Notes under the pieces: generated by a model
Database searches by the model: none
Seen by the model: only the letters and a program-made list of their open reading frames with translations
What the model was told of the DNA's origin: nothing
In this document: in pieces, positions 55,573-64,000 of the stretch
Layout: each line of letters begins with the position of its first letter
Position numbering within the stretch: position 1 is the first letter of the stretch
Source of the DNA: P52-10 sp041397365
Lineage (GTDB): Bacteria; Pseudomonadota; Alphaproteobacteria; Rhizobiales; Xanthobacteraceae
NCBI GenBank assembly: GCA_041397365.1
Contig: JAWKWT010000003.1
Span: 62,001 to 126,000, forward strand
Reading direction: 5' to 3'
Length of the DNA stretch: 64,000 nt
Translations under genes and position numbers: made by a program

Positions 55573-56601
55573 ATGAATCTCGCCGACCTCAACAAGATCG
55601 CCAACGCCATGGTTGCGCCGGGCAAGGGCATCCTCGCCGCCGACGAATCCTCCGGCACGATCAAGAAGCGGTTCGACGCGATCGGCGTCGAATCCACCGA
55701 GGACAACCGCCGCGACTATCGCGAGCTGCTGTTCCGCTCGTCCGAGGCGATGAAGAAGAACATCTCCGGCGTCATCCTCTATGACGAGACGATCTGGCAG
55801 AAGGCGAAGGACGGCACCCCGCTGGTCAAGCTGATCGAGCAGGCGGGCTCCATTCCCGGCATCAAGGTCGACGAAGGCACGCAGCCCCTGCCCGGCTGCC
55901 CGAACGAACTCATCACCGTCGGCCTCGACAAGCTCGCCGAGCGGCTGAAGAAATATTACGAACAGGGCGCGCGCTTCGCGAAATGGCGTGCGGTGATCGA
56001 CATCGACACGTCGAACAGCATGCCGAGCTATGCGGCGATCCACACCAACGCGCATGCGCTGGCGCGCTACGCCGCGCTGTGCCAGCAGGCGCAGATCGTC
56101 CCGATCGTCGAGCCAGAAGTGCTGATGGACGGCGCGCACGACATCGACACCTGCTACATGGTGACCGAATGGGTGCTCAAGGAAACCTTCCAGGAACTCT
56201 ACTACCAGAAGGTCGCGCTCGAAGGCATGATCCTCAAGCCGAACATGGCGATCGCCGGCAAGAAGAGCGCCAAGAAGTCGGGCGTCACCGAAGTCGCCGA
56301 AAAGACCGTGAAGCTCTTGAAGGAATGCGTCCCCGGCGCGGTGCCGGGCATCGCCTTCCTCTCGGGCGGGCAGTCGGACGAAGAGGCCACCGCGCATCTG
56401 GACGCGATGAACAAGATCGGCAACCTGCCGTGGAAGCTGACCTTCTCTTATGGCCGCGCCTTGCAGGCGGCCCCGCAGAAGGCATGGGCCGGCAAGGCCG
56501 CCAATGTCGGCGCCGCGCAAAAAGCGTTCTCGCACCGCGCGGCGATGAACGGCCTCGCCAGCAAAGGCGAGTGGAAGCAGGAGCTCGAGAAGGCGGCTTA
56601 A
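55573..56601 (+). CDS. fba: Fructose-bisphosphate aldolase, class I
   Basis: Cleaves fructose-1,6-bisphosphate to two triose phosphates by Schiff-base chemistry. It is 342 residues of the eukaryote-like class I type: VAPGKGILAADESSGTIKKRF, KWRAVIDID, VEPEVLMDG and the Schiff-base segment LKPNMAIAGKK, with GIAFLSGGQSDEEATAHLDAMN. A class I enzyme within gap-pgk-fba is usual for Bradyrhizobiaceae relatives. Confidence 0.95.
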   Translation: MNLADLNKIANAMVAPGKGILAADESSGTIKKRFDAIGVESTEDNRRDYRELLFRSSEAMKKNISGVILYDETIWQKAKDGTPLVKLIEQAGSIPGIKVDEGTQPLPGCPNELITVGLDKLAERLKKYYEQGARFAKWRAVIDIDTSNSMPSYAAIHTNAHALARYAALCQQAQIVPIVEPEVLMDGAHDIDTCYMVTEWVLKETFQELYYQKVALEGMILKPNMAIAGKKSAKKSGVTEVAEKTVKLLKECVPGAVPGIAFLSGGQSDEEATAHLDAMNKIGNLPWKLTFSYGRALQAAPQKAWAGKAANVGAAQKAFSHRAAMNGLASKGEWKQELEKAA

Positions 56602-56630
56602 CGCTTTCCTCGCTGTTTTCTGAGATGTGC

Positions 56631-56656
56631 AATCGCCGGGCCTCGTCCCGGCGATT
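56631..56656 (+). terminator. Rho-independent terminator after fba
   Basis: A perfect 10-base stem AATCGCCGGG / CCCGGCGATT with loop CCTCGT, then TTCTT. It lies between fba and the ThiE-like gene, only 16 bases before the latter's start, so it may also act on that gene's translation. Confidence 0.7.
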
Positions 56657-56672
56657 TTCTTAGGAATGCGCA

Positions 56673-57353
56673 ATGTCCGCCAAACCGCCCCCGCTTCCGC
56701 CCGCGCCGCGCTTCTATCTGGCGACGCCGCCGCTCACCGAGGCCGTGCAACTCGCGGACCCGCTCGGCGCGCTGCTCAGCGCAGCGGACATCGCCGCTGT
56801 GCTGGTGCGGCTGGCCGACACCGACCACCGCAGCAAGGTCAACCGCATCAAGACGCTCGCGCCGGTGATCCAGGATGCGGGCGCTGCGCTGCTGCTGGAC
56901 GGCCATCTCGAACTGGTCGCGCGCACCGGCGCGGATGGCGCGCATGTGAACGGCGTGGAAGCGCTGAAGGAAGCGCTGGACGCGCTGAAGCCGGAACGCA
57001 TCGTCGGCGTCGGCGCGCTGCATTCACGCCATGATTCGATGGTTGCTGGGGAATCGGGAGCCGACTACGTGCTGTTTGGCGAGCCGGGAACCGGCGACGA
57101 ACCGCCGGCGCCCGAGGCGACCGCCGAGCGGCTCGACTGGTGGGCCGAGTTGTTCGAGCCGCCTTGCGTCGGCTACGCCCGGACGCTGGACGAGACGGAG
57201 TTGTTCGCGGCTTCGGGCGCGGATTTCGTCATGGTCGGCGACCTCCTCTGGGCCGATCCGCGCGGGCCGCAAGCGACGCTGGCGGAGGCGGCCGAACGGC
57301 TGAAGCAAGGTTATGCGGCGCGGGTGGCGAGGATCGCCGCGAGACAGGGATGA
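56673..57353 (+). CDS. ThiE-like (thiamine phosphate synthase family) protein
   Basis: A 226-residue TIM-barrel protein of the ThiE/TenI class: RFYLATPPLTEAVQLADPL, LLLDGHLELVARTGADGAHVNG, IVGVGALHSRHDSMVAGESGADYVLFGEPG. It keeps the barrel but lacks the exact ThiE loops seen at the left edge of this window (VAIGGIT). It may be a regulatory TenI-like protein or a diverged synthase. The same place after fba is common in rhizobia. Confidence 0.8.
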   Translation: MSAKPPPLPPAPRFYLATPPLTEAVQLADPLGALLSAADIAAVLVRLADTDHRSKVNRIKTLAPVIQDAGAALLLDGHLELVARTGADGAHVNGVEALKEALDALKPERIVGVGALHSRHDSMVAGESGADYVLFGEPGTGDEPPAPEATAERLDWWAELFEPPCVGYARTLDETELFAASGADFVMVGDLLWADPRGPQATLAEAAERLKQGYAARVARIAARQG

Positions 57354-57363
57354 CACGAGCCAG

Positions 57364-58509
57364 ATGACGCGAAGCAACCGGCTGATCGCAACCGTCTCCG
57401 CCGCCGTTCTGGCCGCGGCGCTTTCGGCTGACGCCTTCGCCCAGTTGCAGCTCACGCCGCAGCCGCCACCTGCGAAGAAAACCGAAAGCGGCGTCAAGCA
57501 GCGGCAGGAATCGAAGAAGAAGGCCGCCACGGCCGCGAAAAAGACCGCGCCTGCCGAACAGAAGGCCAAAGCCGCCGACAAGGCGAAAACCCCGGCCAAA
57601 TCCGTCGCGAAGCCTCCGGAAGCGGAGGACGATCCGCATCTCGATCTTGCTTACGGCGCCTATCAGCGCGGCGCTTATGGCGACGCGCTGCGCATCGCCA
57701 CGCGGCGGGCGGAGGCGGGCGATCCGAAGGCGATGACGCTTTTGGGCGAACTCTATTCCAACGGCTACGGCGTCAACCGCGACGACAAGCAGGCGCTCGA
57801 CTGGTACAAGCAGGCCGCCGATCGCGGCGATCGCGAAGCCACCTTCGCGCTGGCGATGATGCGGATCGCGGGACGCGGCGCGCCCGCCAACCGCGAGGAA
57901 GGCGCCAAGCTGCTGGCCTTCGCCGCCAAGCTCGGCAGCGCGCCGGCCGCCTACAATCTCGGCCTGCTCAACATCGAAGGCCAAGTGTTTCCGCGCGATA
58001 TGAAGCGGGCGGCCGAGCTGTTCCGGCAGGCCGCCGATGCGGGCAATCCGGAAGCCCAATACGCGCTCGCCACCTTCTACAAGGAAGGCCAGGGCGGGCT
58101 ACCGAAGGACGCCGTCGAGGCGACCAGGCTGCTGCGAGCGGCGGCGACCGCCGACAATCTCGACGCGCAGGTCGAATACGCCATCGCCCTGTTCAACGGC
58201 ACCGGCACCGCGAAGGACGAAGCCGGCGCGGTCGCGCTTCTGTGGAGGGCGTCGCGCCGCGGCAGCCCGATCGCGCAGAATCGGCTTGCACGCGTGCTCG
58301 CCACCGGCATCGGCGCGCCGAAAGACCTGGTGGAGGCGCTGAAATGGCACCTGATCGCCAAGGCCGGCGGCAATGGCGATCCGGTGCTGGACGAGATGCT
58401 CGCGCTGATGAGCGCGGACAGCCGCGCCAAGGCCGAGGAAGCCGCCAAGCAATGGTTTCGCGGCAAGACGCACGACGACGCCGACGCCTCGCATCTCACC
58501 CGCCCTTGA
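57364..58509 (+). CDS. Exported Sel1-repeat protein
   Basis: A 381-residue protein. A signal peptide (LIATVSAAVLAAALSADAFA) precedes a Lys/Ala-rich linker (residues 45-80, KKAATAAKKTAPAEQKAKAADKAKTPAKSV) and at least six Sel1 repeats, for example AMTLLGELYSNGYGVNRDDKQALDWYKQAADRGDREA and AQYALATFYKEGQGGLPKDAVEATRLLRAAA. Sel1 proteins act as periplasmic adaptors. It begins 10 bases after the ThiE-like gene. Confidence 0.88.
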   Translation: MTRSNRLIATVSAAVLAAALSADAFAQLQLTPQPPPAKKTESGVKQRQESKKKAATAAKKTAPAEQKAKAADKAKTPAKSVAKPPEAEDDPHLDLAYGAYQRGAYGDALRIATRRAEAGDPKAMTLLGELYSNGYGVNRDDKQALDWYKQAADRGDREATFALAMMRIAGRGAPANREEGAKLLAFAAKLGSAPAAYNLGLLNIEGQVFPRDMKRAAELFRQAADAGNPEAQYALATFYKEGQGGLPKDAVEATRLLRAAATADNLDAQVEYAIALFNGTGTAKDEAGAVALLWRASRRGSPIAQNRLARVLATGIGAPKDLVEALKWHLIAKAGGNGDPVLDEMLALMSADSRAKAEEAAKQWFRGKTHDDADASHLTRP

Positions 58510-58593
58510 CGCCCGTCCCTGACCCGCCGCCCTTGACGCGCACGTGGTCGCATGCGACCGCACATCCTTTCCTCCCACGGTAACGACGTCATC

Positions 58594-59388
58594 ATGCTTT
58601 ATTCCGCGCTGCTCAATGTCATGGTCAAGGCCGCACGCCGCGCCGCCCGAAGCCTGAAACGCGACCTCGGCGAGGTGGAGAATCTGCAAGTCTCGCTGAA
58701 GGGACCGGCGAATTTCGTCACCGCGGCGGACCGGCGCGCCGAGGAGCTGCTGTATGACGAACTGACCAAGGCGCGCCCCGGCTACGGCTTCATCGGCGAG
58801 GAAGGCGGCACGCGCGAGGGCACCGACAAGGCCAATGTCTGGATCGTCGATCCGCTCGACGGCACGACCAACTTCCTGCACGGCATCCCGCATTTCGCCA
58901 TCTCGATCGGCTTGCAGCGCGAGGGCGTGCTGATCGCGGGGCTGGTCTACAATCCCGCCAATGACGAACTCTTTCTGGCGGAAAAGGGCAAGGGCGCGTT
59001 CCTCAACGATCAGCGGCTGCGCGTCGCCGGTCGCAAGCTCCTGAACGAATCCGTCATCGCCTGCGGCCTGCCGCATATCGGCCGCGGCGATTTCGAGATC
59101 GCCGGCGCGGAGATGCGCGCGATGCAGCCGAAGGTCGCGGGGCTGCGCCGCTTCGGTGCCGCCTCGCTTGATCTCGCCTGGGTCGCGGCCGGACGGCTCG
59201 ACGGCTATTGGGAGCGCAATCTGTCGCCCTGGGACATGGCAGCCGGCATGGTGCTGGTGCGCGAGGCCGGCGGCTTCGTCAGCGACATCGACGGCGGCGA
59301 CAAGATTTTCGAGACGCGCGACATCGTCGCCGGCAACGAGCACATCCAGAAGGAACTGGTGCGCGTGCTGAAGCCGATCGGCAAGTGA
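58594..59388 (+). CDS. suhB: Inositol-1-monophosphatase
   Basis: A 264-residue inositol monophosphatase of the SuhB type. Metal-binding motifs are FIGEEGGTREG, IVDPLDGTTNFLHGIPHFAISIGL and the C-terminal ERNLSPWDMAAGMVLVREAGG. SuhB removes phosphate from inositol-1-phosphate and in some bacteria also assists ribosome assembly. Last gene of the plus-strand cluster. Confidence 0.93.
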   Translation: MLYSALLNVMVKAARRAARSLKRDLGEVENLQVSLKGPANFVTAADRRAEELLYDELTKARPGYGFIGEEGGTREGTDKANVWIVDPLDGTTNFLHGIPHFAISIGLQREGVLIAGLVYNPANDELFLAEKGKGAFLNDQRLRVAGRKLLNESVIACGLPHIGRGDFEIAGAEMRAMQPKVAGLRRFGAASLDLAWVAAGRLDGYWERNLSPWDMAAGMVLVREAGGFVSDIDGGDKIFETRDIVAGNEHIQKELVRVLKPIGK

Positions 59389-59402
59389 TGGGAAACTGAT
59401 CC

Positions 59403-60782
59403 TCAGGTCGCCCAGGCGCGTTTGCGCAGGCTGAGCAGCGGTATCAAGCCGGACACGACAAGCGCGAACGCCAGCACCCAGAACATCGCGTGCAGCGATC
59501 CGGTCATATGGGCGACGGCCCCGCCGCCGAGTACCGCGATAGCACTGCGCAGCACCGCGCCGGTGATCGGCCAGAACAGCAGGTTGGCCCCGAGCAGCGC
59601 GAAATACATGCCGATGCCAAGCCCGAAGAAGCCGAAAGCCGGGCCGACCTGCCGCAGATAATCGCTGCCGACCGCCACCGCCTGCGCATCCTGTGTGAAC
59701 AACCCCAGCCAGGCTTCCGGAAACAACGCAGCGGCAAGACCGATGGCCTCCGTGACGCAAAAGGCCACCGCGCCGCCGGCGAGCACGATCCTGAAGGCGC
59801 GCTCGCGATTTTCGGCGCCGATATTGGTGCCGACCATCGCCACCAGCGGTCCGCCAAGACCGAACGCGATCGGGATCATCAAAAATTCGAGCCGGGCGGC
59901 CGTGCCGTAACCAGCCACCGCACTCGCGCCGCCGATCATCGACACGAAGGTATTGTTGGCCGCCGCTGTCAGGTTGATGAGCAGCGAGACGATGGTACCG
60001 GCCGCGCCGATCTTCAGGATTGCAACGAACATCTCGATACGGACCGCAGTCCGCGTGAAGCGCACGATGCAGCGGCCGGACAGGATGTACCACGCAATCA
60101 CCGCGAGACCGGCGACGTAGTAGGTCAGCATCGATACCGCGCTGCCGGCGATACCGAGTTCCGGAAACGGCCCGAGTCCGAAGATCAGGCACGGCGACAA
60201 CGGCACCATCAGCAGCACGCCGCCGCACGTCACCGACGCGGGCACCAGCATGTTGCCCGTTCCGCGTATCACGCTCATCAGCGCGTTCATCACCCAGAAC
60301 AGCGCATTGCCGGCAAAGACGACATTCGAATAGATCAGCGCCGCTTCCAGTTCGCCCCCTCGCCCGCCGGTCGCGCGAAAGATCGCCGGGCCGAAAAGCA
60401 GCATGATCGCGGACAGCAGCAGACCGCAGGCGAGATTGATGAGCAGTCCATGCACGAGGATCGCGTTCGCCCGATCCTGATCGCGCGCGCCCAGCGCGCG
60501 TGCGACCGCCGCCGAGATTCCCGCCCCGATCGAGCCGCCGGAAATCGTTCCCACCAGCATCACGAATGGAAATACCAACACCATCCCGGCCAGCGCATCG
60601 TTGCCGAGCTTAGCCAGCCAAAACGTGTCGATCAGGGCCGCGCCGGCCTGCGCCATCATGATCATCATGTTCGGCCATGACAGGCGGAAGATCAGGGGAA
60701 CGATCGGTGCCTGGAGCAAGCGCAGGGTGAGAGGATTGATCGGCTGAGCAGCCGGCTCAGGCTTTTGCGACATCGCGTCCAT
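59403..60782 (-). CDS. MATE-family efflux transporter
   Basis: A 459-residue protein with twelve hydrophobic helices in two homologous halves of the MATE type (SWPNMMIMMAQAGAALIDTFWLAKLGNDALAGMVLVFP; VNPIR-like segments replaced by LINLTAAANNTFVSMIGG). MATE proteins export drugs or metabolites with Na+ or H+. Start ATG 60782 (MDAMSQ) is used. Convergent with suhB, divergent from the proton-channel gene. Confidence 0.9.
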   Translation of the reverse strand: MDAMSQKPEPAAQPINPLTLRLLQAPIVPLIFRLSWPNMMIMMAQAGAALIDTFWLAKLGNDALAGMVLVFPFVMLVGTISGGSIGAGISAAVARALGARDQDRANAILVHGLLINLACGLLLSAIMLLFGPAIFRATGGRGGELEAALIYSNVVFAGNALFWVMNALMSVIRGTGNMLVPASVTCGGVLLMVPLSPCLIFGLGPFPELGIAGSAVSMLTYYVAGLAVIAWYILSGRCIVRFTRTAVRIEMFVAILKIGAAGTIVSLLINLTAAANNTFVSMIGGASAVAGYGTAARLEFLMIPIAFGLGGPLVAMVGTNIGAENRERAFRIVLAGGAVAFCVTEAIGLAAALFPEAWLGLFTQDAQAVAVGSDYLRQVGPAFGFFGLGIGMYFALLGANLLFWPITGAVLRSAIAVLGGGAVAHMTGSLHAMFWVLAFALVVSGLIPLLSLRKRAWAT

Positions 60783-61046
60783 GGAAGCCTCGTTGCGGCT
60801 TTCGCGACGACGGCGTCGCGCCAGCAAAAATTATGATCGTCATATAATATACATACAATGGTCATGCGGCGCTTGCTACGGTCCCGATCGGTCGCTGACA
60901 GGAATATTCCACGCGCCAGCCCTCCCCACACGGACCGGGTTTCAATTGTCGCAATCGCTTCGAACCTGTCGATTGTCCGCCGTTTCTCCTGTTTTTTCGC
61001 GCGCCTGCTATGCCATATTGGCAGCGAAATCATGTGCGCGGATCGG

Positions 61047-62054
61047 ATGATGGCCTTGAACCAGTTGCGCAGCTATTCGGACTCGGTGGAACCGGCAAAG
61101 CTCTCCTCGCCGCGCATATTCCTGTTCCGGATGCTGGTCTTCCTGACGCTCTGCGCACTGCTGCTGGTGGTGCTCTACAAGCAGGTCTGGGGAGCCTTCA
61201 TGGCCAATCCCGGCCTGAACGGCGTGATCCTCGGCGTACTGGCGATCGGCATCCTGCTGGCGTTCCGGCAGGTGATCCGCCTCTATCCGGAAATCCGCTG
61301 GGTCAACGAGTTCCGTATCAGCGACCCCGGCCTTGCGATCGATCGCCGCCCCACTTTGCTCGCGCCGATGGCCGTGCTGCTCGGCGACCGCACCGGCCGC
61401 ACCGCCATCACCCAGCAGACGATGCGGCATCTGCTCGACTCCATCGCAACGCGCCTCGACGAGGCGCGCGATCTGTCGCGCTACATGACCGGCCTTTTGG
61501 TATTTCTCGGCCTGCTCGGCACCTTCTGGGGCCTGATCGAGACGGTCGGCTCGGTCGGCAAGGTGATCGACGGCCTGCAAGTCGGCGGCGAAGCTGGCTC
61601 GATCTTCGATCTGCTGAAGGAAGGTCTTGCCGCCCCGCTCGGCGGCATGGGCATCTCGTTCTCGTCGTCGCTGTTCGGCCTCGCCGGCTCCCTGGTGCTG
61701 GGTTTTCTCGATCTGCAATCGAGCCAGGCGCAAAACCGCTTCTACACCGACCTCGAAGACTGGCTGGTGACGATCGTGCGTGAATACTCCGCCGAGACGC
61801 CGAACGGCGGCGCGGCGACCGCGAGCGATCTCTACACTGTCGTCGACCGGCTTCGCGCGGCGGTGGAGGATATGGGTTCGGGGCGCGCGGCGACGACCGC
61901 GATGGCGAACCTCGCCGACGCCATCCAGGGCCTCGTGCAGCATATGCGCAGCGAGCAGCAGATGATCCGCGAATGGGCCGACGGCCAGGGCGAGCAGAGC
62001 CGCGAGATCAAGCGGCTGCTCGAACAGCTCACGCAACAATCCGCGAAAACCTGA
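61047..62054 (+). CDS. MotA/TolQ/ExbB-type proton channel protein
   Basis: A 335-residue inner-membrane protein. Two N-terminal helices (near residues 28-46 and 57-74) are followed by the conserved channel pair: YMTGLLVFLGLLGTFWGLIETVG (about 145-168) and LGGMGISFSSSLFGLAGSLVLGFLD (about 205-228), where the proton path lies. The C-terminus is a cytosolic coiled coil. It forms a motor with the OmpA-like protein encoded 12 bases downstream. The ribosome site is weak; in-frame starts at 61032 and further up are possible. Confidence 0.82.
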   Translation: MMALNQLRSYSDSVEPAKLSSPRIFLFRMLVFLTLCALLLVVLYKQVWGAFMANPGLNGVILGVLAIGILLAFRQVIRLYPEIRWVNEFRISDPGLAIDRRPTLLAPMAVLLGDRTGRTAITQQTMRHLLDSIATRLDEARDLSRYMTGLLVFLGLLGTFWGLIETVGSVGKVIDGLQVGGEAGSIFDLLKEGLAAPLGGMGISFSSSLFGLAGSLVLGFLDLQSSQAQNRFYTDLEDWLVTIVREYSAETPNGGAATASDLYTVVDRLRAAVEDMGSGRAATTAMANLADAIQGLVQHMRSEQQMIREWADGQGEQSREIKRLLEQLTQQSAKT

Positions 62055-62066
62055 GCGGAGACCGGC

Positions 62067-63095
62067 ATGGCTCTCGCCCGCAACCGGCGCAGCGAACGCG
62101 GCTTCGACTACTGGCCGGGCTTCGTCGACGCGCTCTCGACGCTGATCCTCGCGATCATCTTCCTGCTGTCGGTCTTCGTCGTCGTGCAGTTCTTCCTGTC
62201 ACAGGAGGTCAGCGGCAAGGACAAGGCACTGGAGCGGCTCAACGCGCAGATCGCTCAGCTGAACGAATTGCTGTCGCTGGAAAAGCTCGGCAGGCTCAAT
62301 CTCGACGAACAGCTCTCGCAGATGCGCGCCGGGCTGTCGGCGGCCGAAGCCGAGCGCGACCGCATCAAGGGCCTGTATGACGGCCTCGCGGCGCAGGGCA
62401 GCGACGCCGCCGGCCGCGCCGGCGAATTATCGAAGGCGCTCGATTCGGAAAAGCAGATTTCATCGCGCGCGCAGGCGATGATCGAGGTGCTGAACCAGCA
62501 GATCAGCGCACTGCGCCGCCAGCTCGCGGCGCTGGAGGCGGCGCTGGACGCCTCCGAGAAGCGCGACAAGGATTCGCAGACCCGCATCGCCGAACTCGGA
62601 CAGCGTCTGAACGTCGCGCTGGCGCAGCGCGTGCAGGAGCTGGCGCGCTACCGCTCCGAATTTTTTGGCCGGCTGCGCGCGATCCTTGGCAACCGCTCTG
62701 ACATCCGCATCGTCGGCGACCGCTTCGTGTTTCAATCCGAAGTGTTCTTCGACGCCGGTCAGGCTGTGCTCGTGCCCGAAGGCCGCGCCGAACTCGACCG
62801 GCTTGCCTCCGCGCTGCTCGAACTGGAACGGCAGATCCCGGCGGAAATTCCCTGGGTGTTGCGCGTGGACGGGCACACCGACGTGCGGCCGATTTCCAAC
62901 GCGCAGTTTCCCTCGAACTGGGAGCTGTCGTCCTCGCGCGCGATCTCGGTGGTGCAATATCTCATCAGCCGCGGAATCTCGCCGCAGCGCCTCGTGGCCG
63001 CCGGCTTCGGCGAGTTCCAGCCGCTCGATCCGGAGAAGACCGACGAGGCTTACCGCCGCAACCGGCGTATCGAGCTGAAGCTGACCGAACGGTAG
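62067..63095 (+). CDS. OmpA/MotB-type peptidoglycan-binding protein
   Basis: A 342-residue protein with one membrane helix (LILAIIFLLSVFVVVQFFL, about 28-46), a long periplasmic coiled coil (about 50-195) and a C-terminal OmpA-like domain with VDGHTDVRP and SSWELSS-type motifs (NWELSSSRAISVVQYLISRGI, NRRIELKL). The short Asp before the helix (FVDALSTLIL) matches the proton-carrying Asp of MotB. It pairs with the upstream channel protein as a force-generating envelope complex. Confidence 0.88.
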   Translation: MALARNRRSERGFDYWPGFVDALSTLILAIIFLLSVFVVVQFFLSQEVSGKDKALERLNAQIAQLNELLSLEKLGRLNLDEQLSQMRAGLSAAEAERDRIKGLYDGLAAQGSDAAGRAGELSKALDSEKQISSRAQAMIEVLNQQISALRRQLAALEAALDASEKRDKDSQTRIAELGQRLNVALAQRVQELARYRSEFFGRLRAILGNRSDIRIVGDRFVFQSEVFFDAGQAVLVPEGRAELDRLASALLELERQIPAEIPWVLRVDGHTDVRPISNAQFPSNWELSSSRAISVVQYLISRGISPQRLVAAGFGEFQPLDPEKTDEAYRRNRRIELKLTER

Positions 63096-63107
63096 AACGC
63101 CGGAATC

Positions 63108-64000
<893 letters not shown>

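Noticed and set aside
58510..58593. suhB-type small RNA before suhB
   Set aside because: The pyrimidine-rich stretch is suggestive but too short and without a clear paired structure.
59490..60680. 396-codon plus-strand frame opposite the MATE gene
   Set aside because: Shadow composition (Arg/Gln/His-rich) opposite a certain membrane protein.
61047..63095. Zorya defence system
   Set aside because: Only the motor-like pair is present; no helicase or nuclease effector genes follow, and the next gene is an ABC exporter on the other strand.

Overview
This high-GC window reads as chromosomal DNA of an alphaproteobacterium of the Hyphomicrobiales (Bradyrhizobium/Xanthobacteraceae-like). Support comes from the ruvCAB-yebC, zapA-6S RNA-fcl and serC-serA (with serC leader) arrangements, DUF992 and Omp25-type proteins, Irr-type iron-control boxes, and the dispersed GAGCATGATC...GATCATGCTC palindrome common in that group. 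I recognised no tRNA, rRNA, CRISPR array, insertion sequence or prophage.

Layout. 0-7.4 kb: tail of thiE, thiC, a DUF2200 protein, a DUF3829 lipoprotein-like protein, a methyltransferase, an SsuD-like monooxygenase, and a damaged enoyl-CoA hydratase / ABM monooxygenase / DUF2277 operon. 7.4-10.2 kb: VOC protein, bacterioferritin and its ferredoxin, both with Irr boxes, and two paralogous glycine-zipper secreted proteins. 10.2-13.2 kb: serC-serA. 13.2-20 kb: SRPBCC protein, small transporters, acyltransferase, aldo/keto reductase, GST, two outer-membrane proteins. 20-26.6 kb: Fsr-like MFS, MaoC, glmM, alpha-hydroxyacid dehydrogenase, PNPOx-like protein, aroE. 26.6-33 kb: SulP transporter, EF-G-like GTPase, tandem DUF992 proteins, aspartate aminotransferase. 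33-37 kb: GST, PQQ-type sugar dehydrogenase, epoxide hydrolase, CWC protein. 37-44 kb: uvrB, phosphofructokinase, CsaA-like protein, TTT solute-binding protein. 44-50.7 kb, minus strand: metallophosphoesterase, ruvB-A-C, yebC, ymdB, fcl, 6S RNA, zapA, DUF4164. 50.9-59.4 kb, plus strand: a central-carbon cluster (tkt, gap, pgk, class I fba) followed by a ThiE-like protein, a Sel1 protein and suhB. 59.4-64 kb: MATE exporter, a TolQ/MotA-like plus OmpA-like pair, and the C-terminal part of an ABC exporter.

The most striking feature is a set of at least ten frame breaks inside otherwise well conserved genes (thiC, DUF3829, ECH, ABM, DUF2277, an outer-membrane protein, uvrB N-terminus, ymdB). Most are 1-2 base indels in short homopolymers or dinucleotide runs, and several hit housekeeping genes. 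This looks more like residual assembly/sequencing indels than gene decay, except perhaps the 5.6-6.3 kb operon where breaks are dense. I did not find a convincing new multi-gene defence or mobile system. The better leads are the Irr regulon pair with a metal-binding tail on the ferredoxin, the two-gene proton-channel/OmpA motor, the duplicated DUF992 and glycine-zipper families, and the palindromes placed at gene boundaries.
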